A stretch of DNA of 18,689 nucleotides from Euryarchaeota archaeon UBA54 (GTDB taxonomy: Archaea; Thermoplasmatota; Poseidoniia; Poseidoniales; Thalassarchaeaceae), in the NCBI GenBank assembly GCA_002495735.1, contig DAGM01000043.1, positions 1 to 18,689 of the forward strand, in the 5' to 3' direction. Positions 1 to 7,045 of the stretch are shown here, one piece after another. The notes beneath the pieces were generated by a model. That model saw only the letters and a program-made list of their open reading frames with translations, had not been told where the DNA came from and searched no databases. A program made the translations under genes and the position numbers. Positions within the stretch are counted from its first letter, which is position 1. Each line of letters starts with the position of its first letter.

Positions 1-69
1 GCCAAGCGCTACATGAAGGTCCTACAGGGTTACAGGACTACCAGAGTCTTGCCGGTGTCGGTTGACTAA
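1..69 (+). CDS. C-terminal end of an unidentified protein (partial)
   Basis: Frame 1 of the plus strand is open from the window edge to a TAA at 67-69. It encodes 22 residues that end VLPVSVD and contain a basic, aromatic stretch ([11 protein letters not shown]). The TAA overlaps the TAG stop of the opposing CTP synthase by four bases (CTAA acts as a stop on both strands), which is the same tight convergent packing seen elsewhere in this window and supports it as a true gene end. I do not recognise the protein from this tail and assign no function. Confidence 0.6.
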   Translation, partial: AKRYMKVLQGYRTTRVLPVSVD

Positions 70-1721
70 ATCTCCAGCCCACATGCTGCCTTCATTAGGC
101 CGAGGAAAGGCGGACTGGGTCTGCCCGGGCGCGATTTGAACTCGGGATGGTACTGAGTCCCGACGAAATAGGGATGGTCATCGAGCTCCATTATCTCGCA
201 ACGCTGCCCAGTCTCGTCCTTGCCCACATATCTTAGGCCGGCACTTTCAATCTGTTCGATTAGTTCGGGATTGACCTCGTAACGGTGGCGGTGGCGCTCA
301 TCTACATGATCGGCGCCGCCATACAGCCGACGCATCTTGCAATCATCGACAAGGAACGGAGTGGGTTTTGTCCCCAGACGCATGGTGCCTCCCATATGGG
401 TCTTGGAAATCTCCGGCATGAAGACTACAGCCGGGTGAGGGGTGTCTTCGTCAAACTCTGTCGAATTCGCCCCTTCCATCCCGAGGACGTTGCGGCAGAA
501 CTCGATGGTAGCTACCTGTAGACCTAGGCAAACTCCGAGGTACGGTACCAAGTTCTTCCTCGCGAACTCAGCTGCCTTGATCTTGCCTTCTATCCCTCTG
601 CCTCCGAACCCTCCAGGGACAAGAATGCCGTCTGCACCCCTGAGGAGTTCCCATGCTTTCGCGTGGGCCTCGGAGTCGGAGGCAGCAGTCGCATCATCTA
701 GGTCGGCTGATTCTATCCAGTCGATGACGAGCTTTCGATTGACTGCATAGGAAGAGTGCTGCAGGGCCTTGATGACGCTCAGGTACGAGTCCGACAGGCC
801 GGTGTACTTCCCCACCATAGCGATGTGAATCTCCTCTTCGACGTTGTCAACGCGGTCTGCCATCGCCTTCCACTCAACGAGCAGAGGACGTTCTGCGACT
901 AGCTCGAAGCCGAAACGCTCGGCTAATACTTCACTGACACCCTGTTCCTCAAACATGAGAGGAACTCGGTAAATGTTCGAGGAGTCATGAGCGGACACCA
1001 CTGCCTCCTTTGAGACATGGCAGAATGCGGCAAGTTTCGAACGCGTATCATCGTGCAGTGGGTTTGCCGATCTGCAAACGAGTATGTCGGGGATGATTCC
1101 CAGCCCGCGCAATTCCTTCACGGTGTGCTGAGTCGGTTTGGTTTTCTGTTCGCCGACCGGCCCCATCACAGGGACCAGACTGACATGGACAAAGCAGATG
1201 TTATCCCTGCCAACTCTGAACTGGAACTGCCTGAGAGCCTCGATGAAAGGAGCACTTTCGATGTCACCAACGGTCCCCCCCAACTCTATCACACAGGCGT
1301 CGGGAGTACCGTTGTTACCATCACTAGACTGGTGCGCGACCCTTTCAATCCACTCCTGAATCTCATCGGTGATGTGGGGGATGACCTGTACGGTCTTGCC
1401 GAGATAGTCTCCCCTCCGTTCGCGCTCGACTACTGTGGCGTACACCTTACCTGTGGTGATGTTGTTGTCCTTTGTCAGAGCTATGTCTAGGAATCTCTCG
1501 TAGTTACCTAGGTCTAAGTCGACTTCTCCCCCGTCATCGAGCACGAAGACCTCTCCGTGCTCGAACGGACTCATGGTCCCAGCATCGACATTGAGATAGG
1601 GATCTATCTTCACCGAAGTGACGCGCAGTCCAGCGGATTTGAGCAGGACGCCTATGCTGCTCGCAGTGACTCCCTTACCGAGTCCTGACAGCACACCCCC
1701 CGTGACTACGACATATTTCAT
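66..1721 (-). CDS. pyrG: CTP synthase (glutamine-hydrolysing), eukaryote-like in sequence
   Basis: This cytosolic enzyme converts UTP, ATP and glutamine to CTP, the last step of de novo pyrimidine synthesis. The product is 551 residues, normal for the family. The N-terminal amidoligase domain (about 1-270) shows the P-loop region around SGLGKG (12-17) and [19 protein letters not shown] (54-72). The C-terminal class I glutamine amidotransferase domain (about 297-545) shows [10 protein letters not shown], the oxyanion region PGGFGGRG, nucleophile Cys398 in LGVCLGLQ, and His525/Glu527 in YHPEF. I chose the ATG at 1721 because the protein then begins [10 protein letters not shown], exactly as family members do; the reading frame stays open 12 codons further upstream to 1757, but those residues match nothing. 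Several stretches, such as GEQKTKPTQ (190-198), FCHV and RPSPPFLGL, match eukaryotic CTP synthases better than the usual bacterial form (GELKTKPTQ). Confidence 0.97.
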   Translation of the reverse strand: MKYVVVTGGVLSGLGKGVTASSIGVLLKSAGLRVTSVKIDPYLNVDAGTMSPFEHGEVFVLDDGGEVDLDLGNYERFLDIALTKDNNITTGKVYATVVERERRGDYLGKTVQVIPHITDEIQEWIERVAHQSSDGNNGTPDACVIELGGTVGDIESAPFIEALRQFQFRVGRDNICFVHVSLVPVMGPVGEQKTKPTQHTVKELRGLGIIPDILVCRSANPLHDDTRSKLAAFCHVSKEAVVSAHDSSNIYRVPLMFEEQGVSEVLAERFGFELVAERPLLVEWKAMADRVDNVEEEIHIAMVGKYTGLSDSYLSVIKALQHSSYAVNRKLVIDWIESADLDDATAASDSEAHAKAWELLRGADGILVPGGFGGRGIEGKIKAAEFARKNLVPYLGVCLGLQVATIEFCRNVLGMEGANSTEFDEDTPHPAVVFMPEISKTHMGGTMRLGTKPTPFLVDDCKMRRLYGGADHVDERHRHRYEVNPELIEQIESAGLRYVGKDETGQRCEIMELDDHPYFVGTQYHPEFKSRPGRPSPPFLGLMKAACGLEI

Positions 1722-1829
1722 GCAATCAACGGGGTTTGAAGCCGTTGAGCCTCTCATATCAAGGTTGGCTACGCGACTCGGTGACCCGAACTACTCCATG
1801 TTCAAGTATCGTCTGAATAACCGGAGTGC

Positions 1830-2789
1830 ATGGTCGAACCTCCCGGAGACAGAATTCTGGTAACCGGTGCTCTGGGGCAAATCGGAACTGACCTGGTCGG
1901 GGCCTTGAGGGATCGGCACGGTAGTGACTCGGTAATCGCCTCGGATGTTCGCGAGGTGCCCGGGCATCCATTGCTTGAGGGCGGTCCGTTCCGACTACTC
2001 AGCGTACTAGACGGGGATGGCATGGACTCGGTGGTAAGGGAGGAGGAAGTCGGTGAGATATACCACCTCGCTGCGATTCTTTCGGCCACCGGAGAGGAGA
2101 AACCTGAACTGTGCCAGAGGGTCAACGTCGGCGGTACCATCACCGTGTTGGAGACCGCCAAGGAATACGGCCTGAGAGTATTCTCACCGTCTTCGATAGC
2201 GGTCTTCGGCCCCGATGCCCCAAGAACCGCTCCGCAAGTGACGCCACTCAACCCTACCACCACCTACGGCATGACCAAAGTCACTGGGGAGGTGATGGCA
2301 CTGAACTACTGGAAGCAGTACGGCGTGGACGCCCGAGGGATTCGGTACCCAGGTTTGATTTCTTGGAAATCACCACCTGGAGGGGGAACTACCGATTATG
2401 CAGTAGAGATCTTCCATGCCGCACTCAATGAGAGGCATTACGACTGCTTCGTTGGCCCCGATACTAGACTTCCCATGATGTACATCGACGATGCCATCAG
2501 GGGTACGATGGAACTGATGGAGGCCCCCACTGACTCTATTGGACCGTCCAGGGGCGGATACAACCTCTCTGGGATGTCTTTCACCGCTGGAGATCTGGCT
2601 AATGCGATATCGGATAGAGTGGATGGCTTCACCTGCGAGTTCAAGCCCGACGAGCGCCAACAGTACGCCGACTCCTGGCCCGATGATGTTGACGATTCGA
2701 CCGCTCGTGAGGATTGGGGCTGGAAAGCTGAATACGACTTGGGCCGGATGGTCAACGAGATGTTGGACAGGCTGAATGATCAGTCCTGA
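1830..2789 (+). CDS. L-threonine 3-dehydrogenase, short-chain (SDR) type
   Basis: Predicted to oxidise L-threonine with NAD+ to 2-amino-3-ketobutyrate in the cytosol, the first step of threonine breakdown to glycine and acetyl-CoA. The 319-residue protein is an extended SDR. It has a Rossmann glycine motif G13-ALG-QIG19, the Asp39-containing strand ASDVR that favours NAD over NADP, and the catalytic pair Tyr146/Lys150 in YGMTK. Features I recall as specific to the Thermoplasma/Flavobacterium threonine dehydrogenases, rather than to UDP-sugar epimerases, are HLAAILSATGE, RYPGLISWK, GGGTTDYAVEIFHAAL and LPMMYIDDAI. The ATG at 1830 leaves a 108-base divergent gap to the CTP synthase. Its 3' end overlaps the thermosome gene by 10 bases, tail to tail. 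No 2-amino-3-ketobutyrate CoA ligase gene lies in the window. An epimerase/dehydratase of another specificity is the alternative but is less likely. Confidence 0.88.
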   Translation: MVEPPGDRILVTGALGQIGTDLVGALRDRHGSDSVIASDVREVPGHPLLEGGPFRLLSVLDGDGMDSVVREEEVGEIYHLAAILSATGEEKPELCQRVNVGGTITVLETAKEYGLRVFSPSSIAVFGPDAPRTAPQVTPLNPTTTYGMTKVTGEVMALNYWKQYGVDARGIRYPGLISWKSPPGGGTTDYAVEIFHAALNERHYDCFVGPDTRLPMMYIDDAIRGTMELMEAPTDSIGPSRGGYNLSGMSFTAGDLANAISDRVDGFTCEFKPDERQQYADSWPDDVDDSTAREDWGWKAEYDLGRMVNEMLDRLNDQS

Positions 2790-4393
2790 TTCTCCATCTC
2801 ACTCTGCCAGTCAGGAGTCTGAGCGTCTTGCTTGGCCCAGAGCACATCATCAATCCTCAGCACGCTGTTGGCAGCCTCGGTGGCTCCCGCAAGAGCATGG
2901 TGAGCGACAAACAGCAGGTCGAACACTCCGACCTTATCCATTCTCACCTTGTTCCCTGATGCCACATCCATCCCTATCCACGCACCTTCCTCGGCGGATT
3001 CAGTCTGGGCTGCAGACAACTCGAGAATCTCATCTATTGGGTCGAGCCCGGAGTTCTCGGCGAGAGTTCTAGGCACAATCTCGAGAGCGGCCGCGAAAGC
3101 CTCTATGGCTAACTGTTCACGACCGGCCTGACTTGGAGCGAAAGCTCGCAGATGCCGAGCTAAGTGTGTCTGAGTCGCCCCTCCTCCAGGTAGCATGCGC
3201 GAGTCGGTTGAGAGCCTGTGAGCAACCCCTAGGGCGTCGTCAAAGGTACGCTCGACCTCTTCTCTGACAGAAGGAGAGGAGCCCCGTATCAGAACCGTAA
3301 CTGCTCCGCCTTCGGAACCTTCGATGTGAGTGTGCTTGACTCCAGAGTAGGAACGCTCCGAGCGGGAACTGTAAGTGCCGATGTCCTTGTCTTTGACCCT
3401 CTTGGAGTCGCGGACCATCACAGAGCCGGTGATTCTTGCCAATCTCTCAAGGTCATCGCGATCGTAACGCCGATACGCCGTGATACCGGCGTCGGTCAGC
3501 ATGGTAGTAGCGTCTTCGGCAATACCGTCGCGGACAATTAGAAGGTCGACACCGAGTGAGACCAGAAGATCGACCTGCTCACGCATGCGCTCCCTAGCCC
3601 GCTCGTGAAATCCTCTCAATACCTCCGTACTGGTGACTTCGATTGAGGCCTCAAAATCGAGTTTGGGATTCTCCATACCTCCATCGATGATGGCTATCCG
3701 ACCTCCGTCGGTTTTGGCCACTGATGCCACGTCCATCCTAGATTTAGGTAGAACGAGGCCGTGTACGATCTCAGAGTCCAACACACCACCGTCCTTGATT
3801 AGTAGACGTTTCACCCGTAGCCTCTCGAGATCTTGGCCACCGTTTTCACCGGCGAGTGCCTCAGCGGCCTCGATAGCCAGATCCGTCAGGTGTCGGCTGA
3901 CAACTGAGTCGACCTTCCCGGAAATCGAAGTGGCTACAGCCGCACGCATCTCGAAATCATTCTTGGGAATACGTGAGATCCGCTCCATCTCATCGAGCGC
4001 CTCTGCCAGAGCAATCTGATACCCGTTCATGATAATTGACGGGTGCACACCGGAGCGAACCAGCTCAAGCGCGTTCTGTAGTAACTCGGAGGTCAGGATT
4101 ACCGTGGTCGTAGTGCCATCGCGAGCAGCACGGTCCTGAGCCGACGAGGTTGATATCAGCAGTCGAGCCGTAGGATGCTCCACCTTGGCAGTCTCCAGCA
4201 CGGTGACGCCATCGTTGGTTATCGTTGTCGAACCACCGTCCTCCACCAGCATCTTGTCCAGACCGTGTGGACCGAGCGTCGAACGGACCGCTTCTGCAAG
4301 CGCAGATGCGGCCTTGACGTTGTCGACCAGAGCTGAGCGCCCGTGCAGGCGGTCGGTGTCCTCTAGGGCCACATCATGCTCTGACCCGACCAT
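2780..4393 (-). CDS. Thermosome subunit (group II chaperonin), divergent
   Basis: Subunit of the archaeal double-ring ATP-dependent chaperonin that folds cytosolic proteins. Numbered from the ATG at 4393 the protein has 537 residues. The first equatorial part carries TLGP (39-42), NDG (60-62) and the nucleotide motif DGTTT (92-96). The apical and intermediate domains span about 200-370. The second equatorial part has the presumed catalytic Asp386 in ERTFDDAL, PGGGA (402-406), EALEIVPRTLAENSGLDPIDE-type sequence and RIDDVLWAK. Two things are unusual: the residue before Asp92 is Arg, where the family has Gly (GDGTT), and the C-terminus ends SEMENQD with no Gly-Gly-Met tail. Start choice: 4393 best fits the family N-terminus. 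An in-frame GTG at 4441 and an ATG at 4483 are alternatives; the TATA-like box at 4481-4487 would fit the GTG, and excludes 4483. Probably one of several paralogous subunits. Confidence 0.93.
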   Translation of the reverse strand: MVGSEHDVALEDTDRLHGRSALVDNVKAASALAEAVRSTLGPHGLDKMLVEDGGSTTITNDGVTVLETAKVEHPTARLLISTSSAQDRAARDGTTTTVILTSELLQNALELVRSGVHPSIIMNGYQIALAEALDEMERISRIPKNDFEMRAAVATSISGKVDSVVSRHLTDLAIEAAEALAGENGGQDLERLRVKRLLIKDGGVLDSEIVHGLVLPKSRMDVASVAKTDGGRIAIIDGGMENPKLDFEASIEVTSTEVLRGFHERARERMREQVDLLVSLGVDLLIVRDGIAEDATTMLTDAGITAYRRYDRDDLERLARITGSVMVRDSKRVKDKDIGTYSSRSERSYSGVKHTHIEGSEGGAVTVLIRGSSPSVREEVERTFDDALGVAHRLSTDSRMLPGGGATQTHLARHLRAFAPSQAGREQLAIEAFAAALEIVPRTLAENSGLDPIDEILELSAAQTESAEEGAWIGMDVASGNKVRMDKVGVFDLLFVAHHALAGATEAANSVLRIDDVLWAKQDAQTPDWQSEMENQD

Positions 4394-4468
4394 GCTGAGT
4401 TGCCGAATGACAGTCTTGCTTTGAACCCGTCCGTTCGGCACGACATAGACTGATTCTCGTGCATGCGT

Positions 4469-4480
4469 AACCGTGCGGTT
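4469..4480. promoter_or_regulatory. AACC-GTGC-GGTT palindrome, candidate operator of the thermosome gene
   Basis: This is a perfect inverted repeat: AACCG, two-base spacer, CGGTT. It lies directly downstream of the minus-strand TATA-like box at 4481-4487, where a bound repressor could block initiation. The same half-sites, AACC and GGTT, recur at 4509-4519 in the facing promoter. The repeat is read directly from the sequence; its role as an operator is inference. Confidence 0.45.
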
Positions 4481-4487
4481 CATATAC
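4481..4487 (-). promoter_or_regulatory. TATA-like box for the thermosome gene
   Basis: The minus strand reads GTATATG here, the best TATA-like match upstream of the thermosome gene. Archaeal initiation about 25 bases downstream would fall near 4457-4460, giving a leader of about 16 bases to the GTG at 4441 or about 64 bases to the ATG at 4393. The purine-rich BRE normally expected upstream is not convincing. Confidence 0.45.
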
Positions 4488-4501
4488 GGCAGCACTATCG
4501 T

Positions 4502-4508
4502 ACTATAC
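4502..4508 (+). promoter_or_regulatory. TATA-like box for the small-heat-shock-like gene and dnaK
   Basis: ACTATAC is centred 29 bases before the ATG at 4534, the spacing expected for an archaeal leaderless transcript that starts at or next to the start codon. No Shine-Dalgarno sequence precedes that ATG, which agrees with a leaderless message. Confidence 0.5.
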
Positions 4509-4520
4509 AACCTCAGGTTG
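4508..4520. promoter_or_regulatory. CAACCT-C-AGGTTG palindrome, candidate operator of the chaperone operon
   Basis: A perfect 13-base inverted repeat with six-base arms and one central base, placed between the TATA-like box (4502-4508) and the ATG at 4534. Its core AACC-N3-GGTT mirrors the AACC-N4-GGTT palindrome in the same position relative to the thermosome TATA box. From memory, the Archaeoglobus heat-shock regulator HSR1 binds a similarly built CTAAC-N5-GTTAG site. No regulator gene is in the window. Confidence 0.5.
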
Positions 4521-4533
4521 AGTAGTGGTATCA

Positions 4534-5133
4534 ATGGCTGACAGCGAGCGTGATGAGTGGGCTGACGACATGTTTGCTGAGATGGCGAGGATGTTCGAGC
4601 AGATGGGGATGCCCATCGACGTCAAGGCGCTTGAGGAGATGATGAAGAAGGTCATGGATCAGTTTGAGCAGATGGGCATTGACCCTACCAAGATCTCTCA
4701 CTCACAATTCAAGGTTGAATCCAACACTGATTCCGAAGAACTACGTCGGATGATGGATTCGATGATGAACAGCCCTGGGGGATTCTCAGACCTGTTCAAG
4801 AAGATGGGCGTCAATATCGAGGTAGAGGGTTCAGTCGAGCAGGTGGAGGCAGAGGTAGAGGAGCACGAGGAGCACGAGGTCTCAGATCTGCCCGACGAGG
4901 ATGTCTATGTGCATGGCAGCACGATGGCCGTCACCATAGATATCTCTAGGATCCTCGACGTCAGGTCCGAGGACATCGAACTTGTACTCAGTAGCGGCGG
5001 CGAGGTGCTGCAACTGATGAGGCGAACCCAAACACGGCCTCTCAAGCGCTTCATACTCCCAGATGCAGCGAATCAGATTCGCGAGTGGCAACTGAACAAC
5101 GGCATCCTAGACATTACATTCGATTTGGCATAG
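4534..5133 (+). CDS. Methionine-rich small-heat-shock-like protein (alpha-crystallin/CS-like domain)
   Basis: A 199-residue cytosolic protein, likely a holdase or co-chaperone. Residues 1-95 are helical in character and very Met-rich: 15 Met in the first 91 residues, including MARMFEQMGM, EEMMKKVMDQ and RRMMDSMMNS. An acidic linker (about 96-122) follows. The C-terminal part (123-199) has the strand pattern of an Hsp20/CS beta-sandwich: VYVHGSTMAVTIDIS, then EDIELVLSSGGEVLQL, then FILPDAANQI, then NNGILDITFDL, the last resembling the NGVLTITLP strand of Hsp20 proteins. It lacks a C-terminal I-x-I motif. The start ATG 4534 fits the promoter; an in-frame GTG at 4525 is less likely. It lies 30 bases upstream of dnaK and divergent from the thermosome, which supports a protein-folding role. 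The family assignment rests on pattern only. Confidence 0.6.
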   Translation: MADSERDEWADDMFAEMARMFEQMGMPIDVKALEEMMKKVMDQFEQMGIDPTKISHSQFKVESNTDSEELRRMMDSMMNSPGGFSDLFKKMGVNIEVEGSVEQVEAEVEEHEEHEVSDLPDEDVYVHGSTMAVTIDISRILDVRSEDIELVLSSGGEVLQLMRRTQTRPLKRFILPDAANQIREWQLNNGILDITFDLA

Positions 5134-5150
5134 AGCCGAACGGAATCATT

Positions 5151-5155
5151 GGAGG
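5151..5155 (+). promoter_or_regulatory. Shine-Dalgarno GGAGG that sets the dnaK start
   Basis: GGAGG ends eight bases before the ATG at 5164, so that ATG is the start rather than the in-frame TTG at 5149. dnaK is internal to the transcript and uses a leadered signal, while the upstream gene appears leaderless. Confidence 0.75.
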
Positions 5156-5163
5156 AATTGAGA

Positions 5164-7044
5164 ATGAGCGAACCAGTAATCGGAATTGACCTTGGAACAA
5201 CTAACAGCTGCGTTGCTACCCTTGAGGGCGGACAAGCGGTGGTGATTCCGAACTCGGAGGGCTCCCGCACCACTCCCAGCGTTGTGGCCTTCGCCAAGGA
5301 TGGCGAGCGGCTGGTTGGCATCACCGCGAAGCGCCAAGCAGTTACCAACTCCGACAGGACCATACTCTCCGTCAAGAGAGAGATGGGGACTGATTGGAGC
5401 AAGAAAATCGATGATGACGAATACACACCTCAGGAGGTCTCCGCATTCGTGCTTCAGAAGTTGAAGTCCGATGCTGAGGAGTACCTAGGCAGGGAAGTGA
5501 AGCAGGCAGTTATCACCTGTCCGGCGTACTTCACTGACGCACAGAGGAAGGCCACTCAAGACGCTGGTAGAATCGCCGGTCTCGAGGTACTAAGAATCAT
5601 CAACGAGCCTACTGCGGCGGCACTCGCCTATGGCGTCGACAAGGAGGAGGACCAGACCATCCTTGTGTTTGACCTCGGAGGCGGTACCTTCGACGTATCC
5701 ATCCTCGAGATCTACCAAGTCGATGGACAGCCCCAGATTGAGGTCAAGGCGACCAGCGGTGACAACAGACTGGGAGGGGACGACTTCGACGAAGTGGTGA
5801 TAGACTGGATCGTCTCAGAATACAAGAAGTCCTCAGGAATCGACCTCTCGAAGGATATGCAGGCAATGAGTCGGCTGCGAGAAGCGGCAGAGAAGGCCAA
5901 GATAGAACTCTCAGGAACTAATTCGACGCAGGTCAACTTACCTTTCATCACCATGAGGGACGGTCAGCCGGAGCACCTGGATATGACCCTTTCACGGGCT
6001 AAGTTTGACGACCTCACCGCAGACCTGATCAAGATGACGATGAAGCCGACGCGCCGAGCCATGAAGGACGCCGGCGTCAAGGCCGGCGACATCGATAAAA
6101 TCCTCCTAGTCGGTGGCTGTACTCGCATTCCTGCGGTGCAGGAAGCCATCGAGAAAGAGACTGGTAAACCTCCGTTCAAAGGCATCAATCCCGACGAGGC
6201 TGTCGCTGTGGGAGCCGCACTCCAAGCTGGCATCATAGTCGGCGACGAGGGAGTCACAGATGTCCTACTTCTGGATGTCACTCCATTGACTCTTGGAATC
6301 GAGACACTTGGTGGTGTAATGACTACGATGATTGAGCGCAATACTACGATTCCGACACGTCGCTCAGAGACCTTCTCCACCGCTGCTGATAATCAGCCAG
6401 CAGTAGAGGTCCATGTGCTACAGGGTGAGCGCGAGTTCGCCAAGGACAACACTACTCTCGGGCGCTTCCATTTGATGGGCATCCCATCGGCACCACGTGG
6501 TATCCCCCAGATCGAGGTTACCTTCGACATAGACGCCAATGGCATTGTCGATGTCTCCGCCAAAGACCTAGGAACGGGTACAGAGCAGTCAATAAAGATC
6601 GAGAGTCAGACCTCTTTGTCTGAAGACGATATCAAGCAGAAGGTCGCTGATGCGGAGAAGTTCGCCAAGCAGGATAAGCGGCGAAGGGTTGGCATTGAGC
6701 TCATCAACTCGGCCGACAGTATTGCCTACCAGACCAAGCGGATGCTCGAGGACGCTGCTGAGAAAGTCAGCGATCTCGACGCCGAACCAGTCCACTCTAA
6801 GCTCGATGAATTGAGGGCGCTGATAACCAAGGAGGACGGTGAGACTGCCATAGATGTCGAGGATCTCGACGAGGCTGCTGTTCAAACCAAGATTAGTGAA
6901 CTCGAGCAGGAGATGCATGGTATCTCAACCAAGCTGTACGAGGCCGCCGCCGCCGAGATGTCCGAACAGCAGGACGGGGAAAGCGACGAAGATATCGTTG
7001 AGGCCGACTTTGAGGTCGTTGATTCGGACGACGAAGACGAGTGA
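5164..7044 (+). CDS. dnaK: Molecular chaperone DnaK (Hsp70)
   Basis: ATP-dependent cytosolic chaperone, 626 residues. The nucleotide-binding domain has [12 protein letters not shown] (7-18), [10 protein letters not shown] (148-157), the phosphate loop [12 protein letters not shown] (168-179) and [10 protein letters not shown] (314-323). The interdomain linker is VLLLDVTPL (367-375), followed by the substrate-binding domain ([25 protein letters not shown]) and a helical lid to about 595. The acidic tail [14 protein letters not shown] resembles bacterial DnaK tails. The roughly 24-residue insertion present near residue 80 in E. coli-type DnaK is absent, as in Gram-positive and other archaeal DnaK. 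GGCTR has Cys where Ser or Met is usual. Archaeal dnaK is known to derive from bacteria. It is probably co-transcribed with the small-heat-shock-like gene; grpE and dnaJ are not in the window. Confidence 0.98.
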   Translation: MSEPVIGIDLGTTNSCVATLEGGQAVVIPNSEGSRTTPSVVAFAKDGERLVGITAKRQAVTNSDRTILSVKREMGTDWSKKIDDDEYTPQEVSAFVLQKLKSDAEEYLGREVKQAVITCPAYFTDAQRKATQDAGRIAGLEVLRIINEPTAAALAYGVDKEEDQTILVFDLGGGTFDVSILEIYQVDGQPQIEVKATSGDNRLGGDDFDEVVIDWIVSEYKKSSGIDLSKDMQAMSRLREAAEKAKIELSGTNSTQVNLPFITMRDGQPEHLDMTLSRAKFDDLTADLIKMTMKPTRRAMKDAGVKAGDIDKILLVGGCTRIPAVQEAIEKETGKPPFKGINPDEAVAVGAALQAGIIVGDEGVTDVLLLDVTPLTLGIETLGGVMTTMIERNTTIPTRRSETFSTAADNQPAVEVHVLQGEREFAKDNTTLGRFHLMGIPSAPRGIPQIEVTFDIDANGIVDVSAKDLGTGTEQSIKIESQTSLSEDDIKQKVADAEKFAKQDKRRRVGIELINSADSIAYQTKRMLEDAAEKVSDLDAEPVHSKLDELRALITKEDGETAIDVEDLDEAAVQTKISELEQEMHGISTKLYEAAAAEMSEQQDGESDEDIVEADFEVVDSDDEDE

Positions 7045-7045
7045 C

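Noticed and set aside
1017..1490. A 157-codon plus-strand open frame inside the CTP synthase gene
   Set aside because: It is antisense to the conserved amidoligase domain and has no motif or ribosome site of its own.
1722..1757. A 12-residue N-terminal extension of CTP synthase
   Set aside because: The family starts at the MKYVVVTGG segment, which begins at the ATG at 1721.
1830..2789. UDP-glucose 4-epimerase or nucleotide-sugar dehydratase as the function of this SDR protein
   Set aside because: The ILSATGE, GGGTTDYAVEIF and LPMMYIDDA segments match short-chain L-threonine 3-dehydrogenases, and no sugar-nucleotide genes are nearby.
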